A stretch of DNA of 64,000 nucleotides, taken from the NCBI GenBank assembly GCA_028023455.1, contig JAQFVV010000504.1, positions 1 to 64,000 on the forward strand, given 5' to 3'. Shown here one piece after another: positions 10,846-22,522 of this stretch (position 1 is its first letter; each line of letters begins with the position of its first letter). The stretch comes from Epiperipatus broadwayi. Lineage: Eukaryota; Onychophora; Udeonychophora; Euonychophora; Peripatidae. The translations under genes and the position numbers were made by a program. Below the pieces are notes generated by a model that saw only the letters and a list, made by a program, of their open reading frames with translations, was not told where the DNA came from and ran no database searches.

Positions 10846-11262
10846 GTAGAGATGTCTGCCTATCATTGCATATGTATTAAATGGATTATGTCCTTTACAT
10901 GTGGGGTTCAGATTGACCTTAGGTCAACATGGGTGTGACAAGAATCTCAGCCTTAGGATGGCCTTTGAGCATTTCATCATCAGATTTTCAATTGGATGGA
11001 CGGCTGAAGAGTTGGAGTGTGTAGTGGATTGGAACCTGTCCATTTAAAGTATGAAAATGGTCTATTTTAATATATATCTCAGCACTTATAGTATATATGT
11101 GTGGAAGATGATAATCTGGACCAACTAATGATTGCTGGTTTAGCATGAAATACGTATATTGGTGATTATTTATCTTTTCAGCATATATGTGCTTGAGTGT
11201 ACCAGTGTTATTAGATAGAGTGGAGAGTGATGGGTCATCTGAAAGTCTGTGCTCATATAACC
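10846..11262 (+). repeat. Family B interspersed repeat, near full-length copy
   Basis: This roughly 415-bp unit is closely matched in reverse orientation at 45445-45862. Its right half recurs at 22.8-23.0, 33.9-34.1 and 44.1-44.3 kb. The left half contains a frame of 65 codons (10850-11047) that is also open in the other long copy. The right half contains the shared stretch CTGGTTTAGCATGAAATACG. Other copies end in GAGTTCAAATCCCC, which resembles a tRNA B box (GGTTCRANTCC), so the family may be SINE-like. No poly-A tail is seen. Confidence 0.8.
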
Positions 11263-12134
11263 TATATATTATATATATATATGTTTTAGTAAACCTAGCA
11301 TAAGTATTTGTATTATTTAAATTATAATGTAAAAGCTTAATCATGTATTATTATAAAACAAGTTAAATATGTTCAGAAATTTCACACACGTGTGCATGCG
11401 TGTATGTATGCATATATCTGTCAATTGTATTGCAAATACCAATGCTTGTCAAGTATGACTTATATGTAAAATTTTAATTAATTTTTTATTATTAAATGTC
11501 TATTCAAAGACTATTAATTGTATATTAGAAATCGCGTGTCTGTGCACACATATATGTAAACCAATGTAACAATTTGAATTTTGAATAGTAATTATGTAAA
11601 TTACAATGTGACAATTTGAAATTTTGTATAGTAACAAAAACCAGAAGCTTTACCCTATAAGTCTGTAAATATCATTTATTTTTTTGTTAATAATAAACTT
11701 GTATTTAATTGTTAGGATTGTGTTACATCATCTCTTGGTCACATACAGTGATGGAGCTTGTGTTCTCTGAACTAGATTCGAGCATGGGATAAATATATAA
11801 ATGGTGATGCATATTAGTGCTTTTGGGGCATCCAGTGATGATCAATCATCATCGTCCTGGTTGGCATATAAGATTATATTCTTTAAAGCCTATGCACTGT
11901 CTTTTATTTTAGTTTAGTCTTATTAGAAATTAAGTTCATAGTTGGCCAGTACCTTAATGGTACTAAGTGGCCAGAGCATTGATGATGATCAGCATCCCAG
12001 AATTGTTTAGATTTTTCTGATTATTATGTATTCTGATGGATGGGCATTAAGTTGGTGCATCCAAGTTATGTTTAAATAATTGCCTAAGCTGGAAAAGGCT
12101 CAATAGTTAGCCTGGTCTACAGAAGACTCATTTC

Positions 12135-12213
12135 CAATCCAGTCACAAGGTTGACTGTTGATTTATATTTTTTATTGTTCAAATCCAGCCACAAGGTGGA
12201 CTGTTGATTTTAT
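12135..12213 (+). repeat. Tandem duplication of about 55 bp
   Basis: The segment CAATCCAGTCACAAGG followed by TTGACTGTTGATTT is repeated as AAATCCAGCCACAAGG followed by TGGACTGTTGATTT. Two copies only, with a few substitutions. Confidence 0.75.
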
Positions 12214-12594
12214 TATATTGTGGATCATCTGTGATGATGAATAGTTTATTTTGAGTGAGTACTTATAATTACTTTTTATTTTATAATGCTGTTTGGTGGA
12301 TGTTTGATGGTTAATTATGCTTGTAGTTGCTCTTCTGATCTCTCAATAATCTTTTGGAGATTATTATGATCTCATGCTCCCCTTAAAGATTTACTTGACT
12401 GCAAGTGATGATGATTTTCCATCACCTAGTTCAAACTCTTTTTCGATATCTCATCCCATTACAATACATATATGTTGAAGCAATATTTATATATGCTTTA
12501 TATATATAAGTTGAAAAATTCAAAGGAATTTTTAAATTATAAGTTTTTAACAATTTTAATAAGTGGAAATTATATATATGTACAAATAAATGAA

Positions 12595-13559
12595 CACCTG
12601 GGTCTCATTTTACACCATAGATAGGTTCCTCAGAAAACATGCACAAATGAAATTGCACAAAAATAGACATAACTTACCTTGAAAAAGAGGGGATACGGAC
12701 TGTGATTTTTCAAAAATCATGTAAAAGCAAAGCATCAATGTAAAATTACTTTAAAATTCACGCAAAAAAAAATAAGGAAATAAAATATGACTAATAAAAA
12801 ATTTCAAATTTGAAAAAAATTGATACAAGACAAACTTTTTTAACTATTATATTTAATTTTATTCAAAACAATATATTTTTATGCATAATTTACAGTAATT
12901 TACATTTTTTTATACACGTTTTAATTATTATTGCTATTTGCCGATAAACAGGTTCATTTGCAAACTGGTAAAAAATCAGATTCTTCACAAGAGGAAATAC
13001 AACTAGCACCAATGTCACTCTCATGTTGTGTTAATGGTTTTCTGGTGACAACATAATTAGTAATTAATCTAACAACTAAAAATTAAATTCTTATTTTTGT
13101 CTTTAATTTTTTAATTTTCAATTTTAATTGTGCCCACTGCTATTACTCACCTTTTAAAAATAAACTTGTGGACACTAAATGATTAATAATTGATTACGTT
13201 CTTTTTTAAAAAGCAAAAACAGAATGTGATTTAAAATGCAAAATTAACATGCACAATGTTTGAACAAATTTACATTATAATCTTGTAAAATTTAATGTGT
13301 GTATACATAAAATGTGGAAATCATGATTTTAATTTCATTATTGCATAAAATCTTACTATTATAAAGCACTGAAAATATTGAAATTACTAAGATGAAAGTC
13401 GAATTCCAATAATGTGCTATTACTTTCAATATGACGTAAGTATGCAAAATTTATTATTTAAAGTAATAGCGCATTATTGGAGTTCGATTTCCGGAGAAAC
13501 ATGAATCATGTAACTTCAAAATCACATTAAATAAATCCACGTAAAAAGAGACCCAGGTG
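12595..13559 (-). mobile_element. Family C non-autonomous DNA element, copy 1
   Basis: The element begins CACCTGGGTCTCATTTTAC and ends with the inverse GTAAAAAGAGACCCAGGTG, giving terminal inverted repeats of at least 12 bp. The interior matches the element at 17657-18860 in the opposite orientation. No transposase frame is present, so it depends on enzymes made elsewhere. A clear target duplication is not visible at this copy. An internal inverted repeat lies at about 13398-13497. Confidence 0.85.
13398..13497. repeat. Internal inverted repeat of family C
   Basis: Arms around TCGAATTCCAATAATG and CATTATTGGAGTTCGA face each other across about 60 bp, with further pairing of CTATTACTTT and AAAGTAATAG. 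The same structure is present in the second copy near 17725-17830, so it belongs to the ancestral element. Confidence 0.8.
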
Positions 13560-13622
13560 TATATAATATTATTTAATTCTAAGCTTATTTTAAAAGTAAT
13601 TTAAAACAAAATATTTATTTTA

Positions 13623-13945
13623 CTAAACATCACATGATTACCATCTCTATACTAGCACATAATTGTTGTAAACAAAGGCAAAACTCTCCATGCAGTAGTG
13701 CCACCCTGTGCCAAACAGAGTAATCAATGGATGCCAGAAGGCTTGTGCATAAAATCCCTATCTAGTGCCTACTCATCCAATATCCTAAGATCTAGGTGCA
13801 GTGCTGCCACAAGCCAGAAACTAGTCTGGGGATATTGGATGAGTAGGCACTAGATAGGGATTTTATGCACTAGCCTTCTGGCATCCACTGATTACTCTGT
13901 TTGGCACAGGGTGGCACTATGGTATGGAAAGTTTTGCCTTTGTTT
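13623..13945. mobile_element. Family A foldback repeat, copy 1, with 13-bp target duplication
   Basis: The duplication AATATTTATTTTA flanks the element at 13610-13622 and 13946-13958. The element starts with a CATCACATGATTACC module. It then forms a long hairpin whose arms (about 13669-13780 and 13830-13945) contain AGTAATCAATGGATGCC and its complement. It has no ORF of its own. A long duplication of variable length suggests insertion by LINE machinery rather than by a transposase. Confidence 0.85.
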
Positions 13946-13958
13946 AATATTTATTTTA

Positions 13959-15524
13959 TTAACATTTATAAAGATATTTTACAATTAGCTGGGTGGGAAT
14001 GATATTATTGTATAAAATATAATTAATTTCTAGATAAACAAATTGGCTAATGAAGGAGATAAATATATGATGTAATTTAGACAAAACATTGTATTTTTTG
14101 GTATAATCCCTTTCAAATCTAAAATGTATAAATGCTATAATTGGACAAATATGCTATCTACCATCAATAGATAAGTCATGGACATGACCATGGTGGAAAC
14201 TGATTTTTCTGATAAGACAACTCAGTAAACTATAAATAGGGACTGTCGAAGATTGCTTATTCCATTTTATTATGCTGATTCTGCTTTGTTTTATTAGTGT
14301 GATTTGTGTTAAAGTATCATGGAAGAGTAGAGAAGCCATCATATGTTCCATTCTGGCCAAGCAGGTCAGGTGCAAGCTGTAAGTTCATTGAGAGTTGCTG
14401 AGAAGCATCTTAAAGAGGATTGTGTCAAGTTAGTTTATATCTGAACTATATGCTATCCAAACTTCAAAAAGTATGTATTGTTTTGGGAAAATAACTGCAT
14501 ATTAATGGAGATCATTGCAGCCATCAAGAGCAATATAATAGTTTTGTCAGACATAGCTATGTTTGTACAAATTGAATCCACTAAAAATTTACCAATACCT
14601 GAATTTGGAACTTAAACTCTTAGTGATGAAAAGAATAATGTGTATGAATTTTGAATACAATATCATTACTATCTATTACTGATATTAGGTATTTTATCCC
14701 TTACATTTAATTTATACTGAAAATATTTTATAAACTATTATGACTAATTTTACATAGAAATAGATCTGGTTAGAAATTAGTATAGCAATAATAGTCACAC
14801 CACAATTCACTTGGCATAAATCTAAAAAAGAAAGTTATTTTTATAAAAGAACTAGCTTATTATTGCAAACACTCACCATTCTCTAAGAGTCATTTCCACT
14901 AGCCTTGAATTGTAAAAATAATAGTTTAAACATTAACATGAATAGGCAGAGTAATGCTTTGGATGGTATAAAATAGGCTGTATTGACAGATTAAATTAAG
15001 TAAGACTGTCTTTTTAATAGTTCACCATTTTAGGCCCTCCAGGTTTAGGAATAGGCAAGCATGGAAAGATAATTGAGTGTATTAAATTTATTTGAACTCA
15101 TATACTTTTTATTTCTGGCTGTTTTATCTATGTATAATGTTCATTTATAGGTATAGTTCTGTTTATTCATAAATGGGTATGATAGCATTTGTATCTGCTA
15201 ATCAATCATAGTCCTTAATTTCTTTTGAGCAATAGTATGCACTAGAAATATATCATATGCTTTGTTTATATTTTTTGTGTGTGTGTGAAATTGTTTGTGT
15301 CTGCTGGCCTCTCACATTTGGCAACATCTTTTGAGCAGTAGAAGGTGGTAGTTACACATTCCTACTGTATATCATTTACTTTGTGTTATATATTATTGTC
15401 TTACAATTGAGTGTAATGCAGATTATATACCTACTTAATTAATGTTTAATTATTTATCTGCATTACAGCCTGAAATGATTAATCATAGTCAATAATTCCA
15501 GTGTATTCTGAATCTGAAAGTCTG
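13959..15524. other. Intergenic sequence without recognised features
   Basis: Ordinary AT-rich DNA. The only longer frame, at 14154-14375 on the minus strand, has no recognisable composition or motif. A GT run lies near 15272-15300. Confidence 0.5.
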
Positions 15525-15536
15525 TTAAGTCTTAAA

Positions 15537-15913
15537 TCTATAAACATCACATGACCACCACTTCTTATGCTTGTGTATAATAAAACAGGAAAAACTCACT
15601 ATATGTATTGCCACACCCAGCAAGGTAGAGTAATCAATGGATTCCAGAAGGCTAGTGCACAAAATCCCCATCTAGTGCCTACTCATCCAGTATCCCCAGA
15701 CTAGTTTCTAGCCTGTGGCCTTCATCATTGGATTCAGGTGCAGCACTCTCAGATCCAAGGCTCCTCACTGATGAAGGCCACAGGCCAGAAACTAGTCCGG
15801 GGATATTGTATGAGTAGGCATTAGATGGGGGATTTTGTGCACTAGCCTTCTGGCATCCATTGATTACTCTAGCTTGCTGTGTGTGACAATACATATAGTG
15901 AGTTTTGCCTATT
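15537..15913. mobile_element. Family A foldback repeat, copy 2, with 12-bp target duplication
   Basis: TTAAGTCTTAAA at 15525-15536 and 15914-15925 flanks the element exactly. The left end carries the AACATCACATGACCACC module. The rest is a hairpin whose arms contain GGCCTTCATCA / TGATGAAGGCC and AGTAATCAATGGATTCC with its inverse. It is longer than copy 1 because the hairpin reaches further toward the family's distal end. Confidence 0.9.
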
Positions 15914-16629
15914 TTAAGTCTTAAACCTGTAATGTGACTAATTGGATTAGTAATTAATCATCTATGCAGCAAATTTATATATGTCCAGAATCAAGTGAAA
16001 TGCACTGTGCTGAGTTTGTGCATAAAATACAATAACAGAATCAATAAACTTCATCTGTATTCAAACTAAGTAAGGCAATTAAAGAAAATAATGTCATTAT
16101 TCGAAATTTAAGCCTGGATAAAAAAACTAACAGACTAATAGTTCCCATGAATGGCTGTCAATTATATTATTGTTCATGTTGTAATAATTTATATATAAAT
16201 AAATTATGTCTCCTTACTTTTAGAATTTGCAATCAATAAAATTAATTAAAATATGATAGAGTCTCTTATATCTAACTGATTTATTAGATTATAAAAAAAA
16301 TGATTTGATCATATAATATCAGAATGTGGAGATCACATGCAAATTACTCTTGGGTCATTTTTGCATGAACTGTACATTTTTGACCATTACAGGATTTATT
16401 TAATTAAGTGATGTCCAATATGAGGTCGATGTATAACTATGAATCCCAAAGACTGAAAGTCCAATCTTAATTATATATTAAATGAAAAAGGCTTGGAAAA
16501 TCTTTGATGATGTAAAAATAATAATTAACTTCATTTTTCTTTTTATTTGGCATGTTAAAATAGTGAAGAGAAATAATGTTTTGTTGTTGTTATTAAAAGA
16601 ACAGTAAATAGTATACGTTAATTTTAGAA

Positions 16630-17477
16630 GACTGTGGCCATCAGCCTCCGACAAATTCAGCTGCCTCGGAGGTTCAATGGCTTGTCTTTCCACTCTATTC
16701 AAGCAGCCATCCTCCAAAAAACACACAATACGCTACATAATTTGATACATTCCTTTGGCTATAACAACATTACTGAAAAGATTTCCCCAACAGATCGACC
16801 CCCACCAGGGAAAATGCCATGGATATCGTCCCTTATCAATCTTCTAAGTCAATATAAACCAATCATGGATACCAATCTCAATGTTAAAATCACCTTGTGG
16901 GATGCGTACCACCTAATCAACCCACATCCACAACTTCCCAAAAGTAGCCTCAACCTCACAAACCAAAAATTAATTACCCACTTTAAAAGATGCTGTCTGG
17001 AGCCCAAGTATCTGGACTTCATCGTTAAAATTAACCTTAATGCACTTTCCACAAATTGGTTCCTATTTTACCGAAGAGGTAACTCCAATATTGATCCAAC
17101 CTGCAGTTTATGTTCTCATGAAGAGGAAACCACCACTTCATATAACACTGTCCAAACCTTAAAACGGTAAGAGATATAGTCTTCACCAACTCCAATATCA
17201 GACCGGACCTAATTCTCTTGCCCATAAAAGCAATCCACACTGTAACATTTGCTATCATTAGACTATCAATTTCATTCTCTATGCAATCTGAGTAGTACAT
17301 TGCAAGTTGATAATGGAACTGTCCCACCTAGATCCAGATCTGTTGTTCTGCAAAACAATAAAGAAAATCAGGAAAAGAGATGAGCTCATCTCTCCCAAAA
17401 AATCCTTTGAGGACACCTGGAACCTATTCACCCTCCCTACTAATAACAACAGAACAACAAACATGCTGGCCTACTAA
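16630..17477 (+). pseudogene. 3' end of a non-LTR retrotransposon ORF, frameshifted
   Basis: The translated product resembles the C-terminal part of a LINE reverse transcriptase. It has LPRRFNGLSFHSIQAAIL near the start, a common post-RT motif type, and a cysteine/histidine cluster CSLCSHEEE that matches the terminal zinc-knuckle region. The first frame ends at 17170. Coherent protein-like sequence continues in other frames (around VRDIVFTNSN and then ISPKKSFEDTWNLF) and stops at TAA 17475-17477, so at least two indels are present. The upstream RT domain is absent, consistent with 5' truncation. The segment is visibly richer in G and C than its flanks, unlike the other LINEs here. The clade is not determined. 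Confidence 0.75.
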
Positions 17478-17655
17478 ACCACTCATAAGAACTCTCAGAA
17501 CTTAGCATAACCTCATTTAACTTTGTATATATCCTTTCTAATTTGTATACAAAGTAATTAATAAATATATTTTTGAAACAATTATTGATTGCAAAAATAT
17601 ATTTATTGATAAAAGAAAGTTCTTTGACAAGTTATTGCTAATGATGATATATATA

Positions 17656-18860
17656 TACACCTGGGTCTCTTTTTACGCAGACTTATTTAACATGATTTTG
17701 AAGTTACGCGATTCGTGTTTCACCGGAAGTCGACCTCCGATAATGCGCTATTACTTTAAATAATAAATTTTGCGCACTTACGTTATATTGAAAGTAATAG
17801 CACATTATTGGAATTCTACTTTCATCTTAGTAATTTCAATATTTTCAGTGCTTTATAATAGTAAGATTTTATGCAATAATGAAATTAAAATCATGATTTC
17901 CACATTTTATGTATACACATATTAAATTTTACAAGATTATAATGGAAATTTTTTCAAACATTGTGCGTGTTAATTTTGCATTTTAAATCATATTCTGTTT
18001 TTGCTTTTTAAAAAAGAACATAATCAATTATTAATCATTTAGTGTCCACAAGTTTATTTTTAAAAGGTCAGTAATAGCAGTGGGCACAATTAAAAATTAA
18101 AATCTGATTTTTAATTGTAATTAACAATTTAAAAATTACTTAGGCGACTTGAAATTAATGTGATGTGAAACGAAATTTGATTTTTAAATGGAATTGAAAA
18201 TTAAAGACAAAAATAATAATTTAATTTTTAATTGTTAGTTTTAATTAAATTTTTCCCAGCAGTGGTGAATAAATGTCTTTTTATTAGCATAAGTCTAAGT
18301 TCATAAACAATTAATAAAATCATCGTCGTCGTCAACAGAAAACCATTAACACAACATGAGAGTGAACTTGGCGCTAATTGTATTTCCTCTTGTGAGAATA
18401 ATTGCTGAGATATTATTGACTTCGTTTAAGGAGAAGCCAAATACATCACATCACATCACATGAGAATCTGATTTTTTACTAAGTTTGCAAACGAACGTGT
18501 TTTGGGGCAAATAGCGATAATAATTAAAACGTGTATAAAAAAATGTAAATTACTGTACTATAAATTATGCATAAAAATATATTATTTTGAATAAAATTAA
18601 ATATTATAGTTAAAAAAAGTTTGTCTTGTATCAATTTTTTTCAAATTTAAAATTTTTTATTAGTCATATTTTATTTCCTTATTTTTTTTTTTTGCGCGAA
18701 TTTTAAAGTAATTTTACGTTGGTGCTTTGCTTTTACGCGAATTTTGAAAAATCACAGACCGCATCCCCCCTTTTTCAATGTAAGTTACGTCTATTTTTGC
18801 ACGATTATGTTTGCGCGTGTTTTCTGAGGAACCTATCTATCGTGTAAAATGAGACCCAGG
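17656..18860 (+). mobile_element. Family C non-autonomous DNA element, copy 2
   Basis: It begins ACACCTGGGTCTC and ends GAGACCCAGGTA inside a TATATA stretch, consistent with a TA target. The interior matches copy 1 (12595-13559) in reverse. Several CpG-containing words seen here, such as TTACGCGATTCG, are decayed in copy 1, suggesting that this copy is younger. It is about 240 bp longer, partly through a 61-bp LINE-tail insertion at 18400-18460. No transposase frame is present. Confidence 0.85.
18400..18460 (+). mobile_element. Tiny 5'-truncated LINE tail inserted in family C copy 2
   Basis: The segment reads ATTGCTGAGATATTATTGAC through AAGGAGAAGCC and ends in tandem CATCA units. It matches the 3' end of the minus-strand LINE seen at about 55265 and 56800. 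The flanking TGAGAAT occurs at 18393-18399 and 18461-18467. Family C copy 1 lacks the segment, giving an empty-site comparison. Confidence 0.8.
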
Positions 18861-19199
18861 TATATATATATAATGTATTAATAATTATTTTATTATAATA
18901 GCAGTTTAATATCAGCAATATATAAATAATTTGTTAAGCATATATATACATAACATTCCCTAATCTATATATATATCCAAGACTGTTTTTTTAATCGTTT
19001 GGTTACTATGGAAAGTTTAGTATTAGGTATAAAGCAATAACAACAAAGGACATGACAGCAGATGAATGACTTTAGTAAGGAATCTGTGTGGTTTTCACGT
19101 AAAGCATAGTGTAGTGGATAATCAAAGCAAAGATATTTAATAGACAAAGGTTATTATTGAAAGCAGAAGTTTAAGTTTAATTTTAAAAAATAGGAAGGT

Positions 19200-20447
19200 T
19201 TTTCATTGTTGTTGTGTTCTTTTGTTTCAATATGGAGACTACTAAGCCTACAGAAATGCAAATACTCATGAATATAATATTAGAAATAAAACAAGGTCTG
19301 CAAGCAATGACATAAGAGATTAAACAAGAGGATGAAAGAAATGAAACAGAAGTTAATAAAAAGGGTATATTTTTCCACATAAAATCAAGGTGGGAACCGT
19401 ATTTGTACTACAATAAACCTTCCCTGTGTGATGAACAATATTATCTTTGAGGATGAGAAAATACATCAATGCAGGACTATCAGTCATATCCATTGATTGA
19501 TATGGCAGAGCAGTACTGGATCCAGATATATTCCCTTGATTTCTTAAAACTTGTTCATATAAATTAAAGCTCAGAACCATTATATATCAATATTGCACCT
19601 CAAATAAACACAAATAACCAGGATTGACACCATCCAGGCATGGAATGAATGTACAAATAGGGTCTTCAATGTTTAATTATGTTTTCTTGATAAAGCCAGG
19701 CCTGATACATAGGATAGTTCTTGGATCTGATTTTTTATGCTCATATAAGGATAGACAATAAATAACTTGTTTTTCTGGATATGGAAAAGAACTAGTGCAA
19801 ATTAATAGTACCCATCTGATTTTTTATGCTCATATAAGGATATACTTAATTACCAGAAGAACTTACTGGTCATAGACAATAAATAACTTGGTTTTGTGGA
19901 TAGGAAAAGAAGAACTGGTGCAAATTAATAAAACACACCAAGTAGCAACCAATGAGATCAAACTTGAAGTGTAAGAGCCAGCTCTCACTATGTTACAGAA
20001 GCAAGAGAAATTAATAAAAATTCTAATGGAATATTCCTCTATGTTTTTAATAAACTGGGAGAAATACAGGGATATATCATACAAGTTAAAGATAAGACAT
20101 ATTTTCAGAAATGTACCTACCCAGTTCCATTTCAGTACCAAAAGGAAGTAGAAAAACAATTAAAACAAATGCTTGATTGGATTGTAATTGAAAATTTCTC
20201 ATCATCATATAACAACCTATTGACAATTGTAAAGATGAAAGATGGAAGGCAGACTGTGTTTGGGTACCAGAGGTTTAAACTCCATTACTGTACAAGAGAT
20301 GGATATTGGATATTCCACCGTCTCCATTTAGGAAGTATAGTTGAAATTCAAGGATACCATAGTAGATCTCATGTCCAGCTTTTGTACATTCCCTTGCATC
20401 CATGGGACCAAAGGTATACTGCTTTCACATATGGAGAATATACATAG
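19200..20447 (+). pseudogene. pol: Second Ty3/gypsy gag-pol remnant, rearranged
   Basis: Fragments of an LTR-retrotransposon polyprotein can be followed on the plus strand. A possible Gag start is METTKPTEMQILMN near 19232. A protease C-terminal stretch resembling VFLIxPGLIHxxxxGxDF lies near 19680-19735. An RT start lies at 20060-20447 with a PVPFQYQKEVEKQ-like segment, LTIVKMKDGRQ and PLHPWDQRYTAFTYGE. These align in order with the pol at 912-4184, but many residues and all catalytic aspartates are lost. A segment near 19720-19790 is tandemly repeated at 19815-19925. Between 19370 and 19580 the protease-like signal is on the opposite strand, suggesting a local inversion. It is clearly not functional. 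Confidence 0.7.
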
Positions 20448-21560
20448 ACTATTGAATTCCTCAAATAAGCAGATTTATATTGTTTGTTTTTCTAAAAACA
20501 ATGTCATCATAACATGATATTTATGTGTGCATCTATAAATTAACCATCTTTTATTGTGTTTTCCAAACTTTTTAAAGCAATTATTATTATTAATGTAATA
20601 ATAATTATTGTTAGTATAAATTAATTAAACTTGAAATTACTTCGTATAATATTTCAAAAAACTCTTACTATAGATATATGTATTTATCATAGCGGAAACT
20701 ATTATGCATACACATATATATGTATGTGTGACAGCATAATGTTATGAGTTATTTCCTATTTAAAAAATGTTTTATTATTGTATTGAAATGGCTTTAACAT
20801 TTTTTTGCTTTACCTAATTTGTCTTTAAAGAATGAATGCCCTATGCTATAACTCTTCTTTCTTTGATTATTGTAAAATGATTGATATAATCCATCTGAAA
20901 CGACTACATCATTTCAATATACATATAGCTAATTCTGACTTAAATTTGTTAAACAATAAACTAATAATCATTGACCAATAATATTTTATACTGAAAAATA
21001 CACTTAATAATGATAAATAATAACGATTAAATTCCTGAAAACTCAACTAGGAATAAAATTAAAGATTAAACTGGATTTCAATCAGTTAAATTCCTAAATT
21101 TTCTTTTATTTATGTAAATAAGAAAATATCTTAAAATAGTCACAGGAGGAAGACAAACTTTGAAAGCTCTTAATATATTCTAAATATTAAATCTCGTAAA
21201 TTTTATTGCTGTTCTTTGCTGTTATTGCCTGTTTGTTGTTGTTGTTGTTGTTTTGATAGCTATAGTCAGAAGAGAGTAATGCAAAGTTGATTGCTGTAGT
21301 TACCTGACTGCATTCTTTCATTTGAAATGCTTGAAACAATCTAATAGATAAAAATATCAGATATTTGATTTTTAGAAAAAGCTGAGATTAAGAAAGTTAA
21401 TTTTCCATTTTGTTAAGAACTTCTGTAAGCAGTGCATCATTTTTCTCTGAATTTGGTCAGCTGTTAATAATAGCTATACTATCCTTCCATATTAGTTCTA
21501 AGCATATATCTGATATCAAATTAATGCATAATAGTGAACAATTTTTAATATGCATAGGTG
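20448..21560. other. Intergenic AT-rich sequence
   Basis: No gene-like frame. A GTT run lies near 21234-21252. Nothing else stands out. Confidence 0.5.
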
Positions 21561-21567
21561 AACAGGC

Positions 21568-21568
21568 A

Positions 21569-21660
<92 letters not shown>

Positions 21661-21719
21661 CATCCACCCACCTATCTATCTATCCATCTATCTATCAATT
21701 CATCCATCCACCCACCCAC

Positions 21720-21766
<47 letters not shown>

Positions 21767-21767
21767 C

Positions 21768-21845
<78 letters not shown>

Positions 21846-21860
21846 GTCTGTCTGTCTGTA
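21568..21860 (+). repeat. Long (TATC)n microsatellite
   Basis: About 290 bp of TATC units, interrupted by CATC, CACC and AATT variants near 21660-21720 and ending in TGTC units near 21843-21858. The open frames of repeating Ile-Tyr-Leu-Ser across it are an artefact of the repeat and not genes. Confidence 0.98.
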
Positions 21861-22218
21861 TGTATATATTTATTTAAAATTTGTATAATGTATGTATTTA
21901 AAATTTGTATAATGTATAGAACTGCGTATGAGCTAAATGTACTGACACACCCAATCAGAGCCTGCCACGTGTTTGTCAAAGTTTATGTAAATAAAACTTA
22001 TATTATGAAAAAATATTTTTTAATATATACCTTGTTATTTCAATATTCACAAAATATATATAAGATACAATATAATAAAGGAAGTTACAGAAGATAACAA
22101 TAACTGGAAATATCTATATATTCAATTACCTTTTTTGGGTTAAATCATATATAAATTTGTTTAAATTCCTGAAATTTAAACAAAATAGCATTCATTCTTG
22201 TTAAAGTTAAGATCTAAT

Positions 22219-22230
22219 CCCCCCCCCCCC
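22219..22230 (+). repeat. Poly-C run
   Basis: Twelve consecutive C residues followed by AAA and a T-run, in otherwise AT-rich DNA. Confidence 0.95.
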
Positions 22231-22522
22231 AAATTTTTTTTTATCATATAACCATGAAAATATTAAATATAATAATTCAACTACCATTTTTTACATTAAA
22301 CCCTATCACAATATTTTGGATACAGATTTATTTTATCAGTTATCTGCTTTTATAGATATATAATTCTTGCATCTGTCACTAACTTTTAGTTCTATTTTAA
22401 CTTGTCACCATTTTACCTCTATTATGAAATTAATGTCAAAACAATACCACTTGATTCTTTCAGCTTACTAAGTATTATTAATATTTAAATACGAATGTAT
22501 TGTCTGTCCTAAACTTAATGTA

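Noticed and set aside
11220-11420. CRISPR-like or regulatory array in the TATATA and GTGTGT stretches
   Set aside because: Only simple-sequence repeats, without regular spacers.
21410-22097. Two ORFs of 155 and 179 codons
   Set aside because: They are translations of the TATC microsatellite (Ile-Tyr-Leu-Ser repeats) and not genes.
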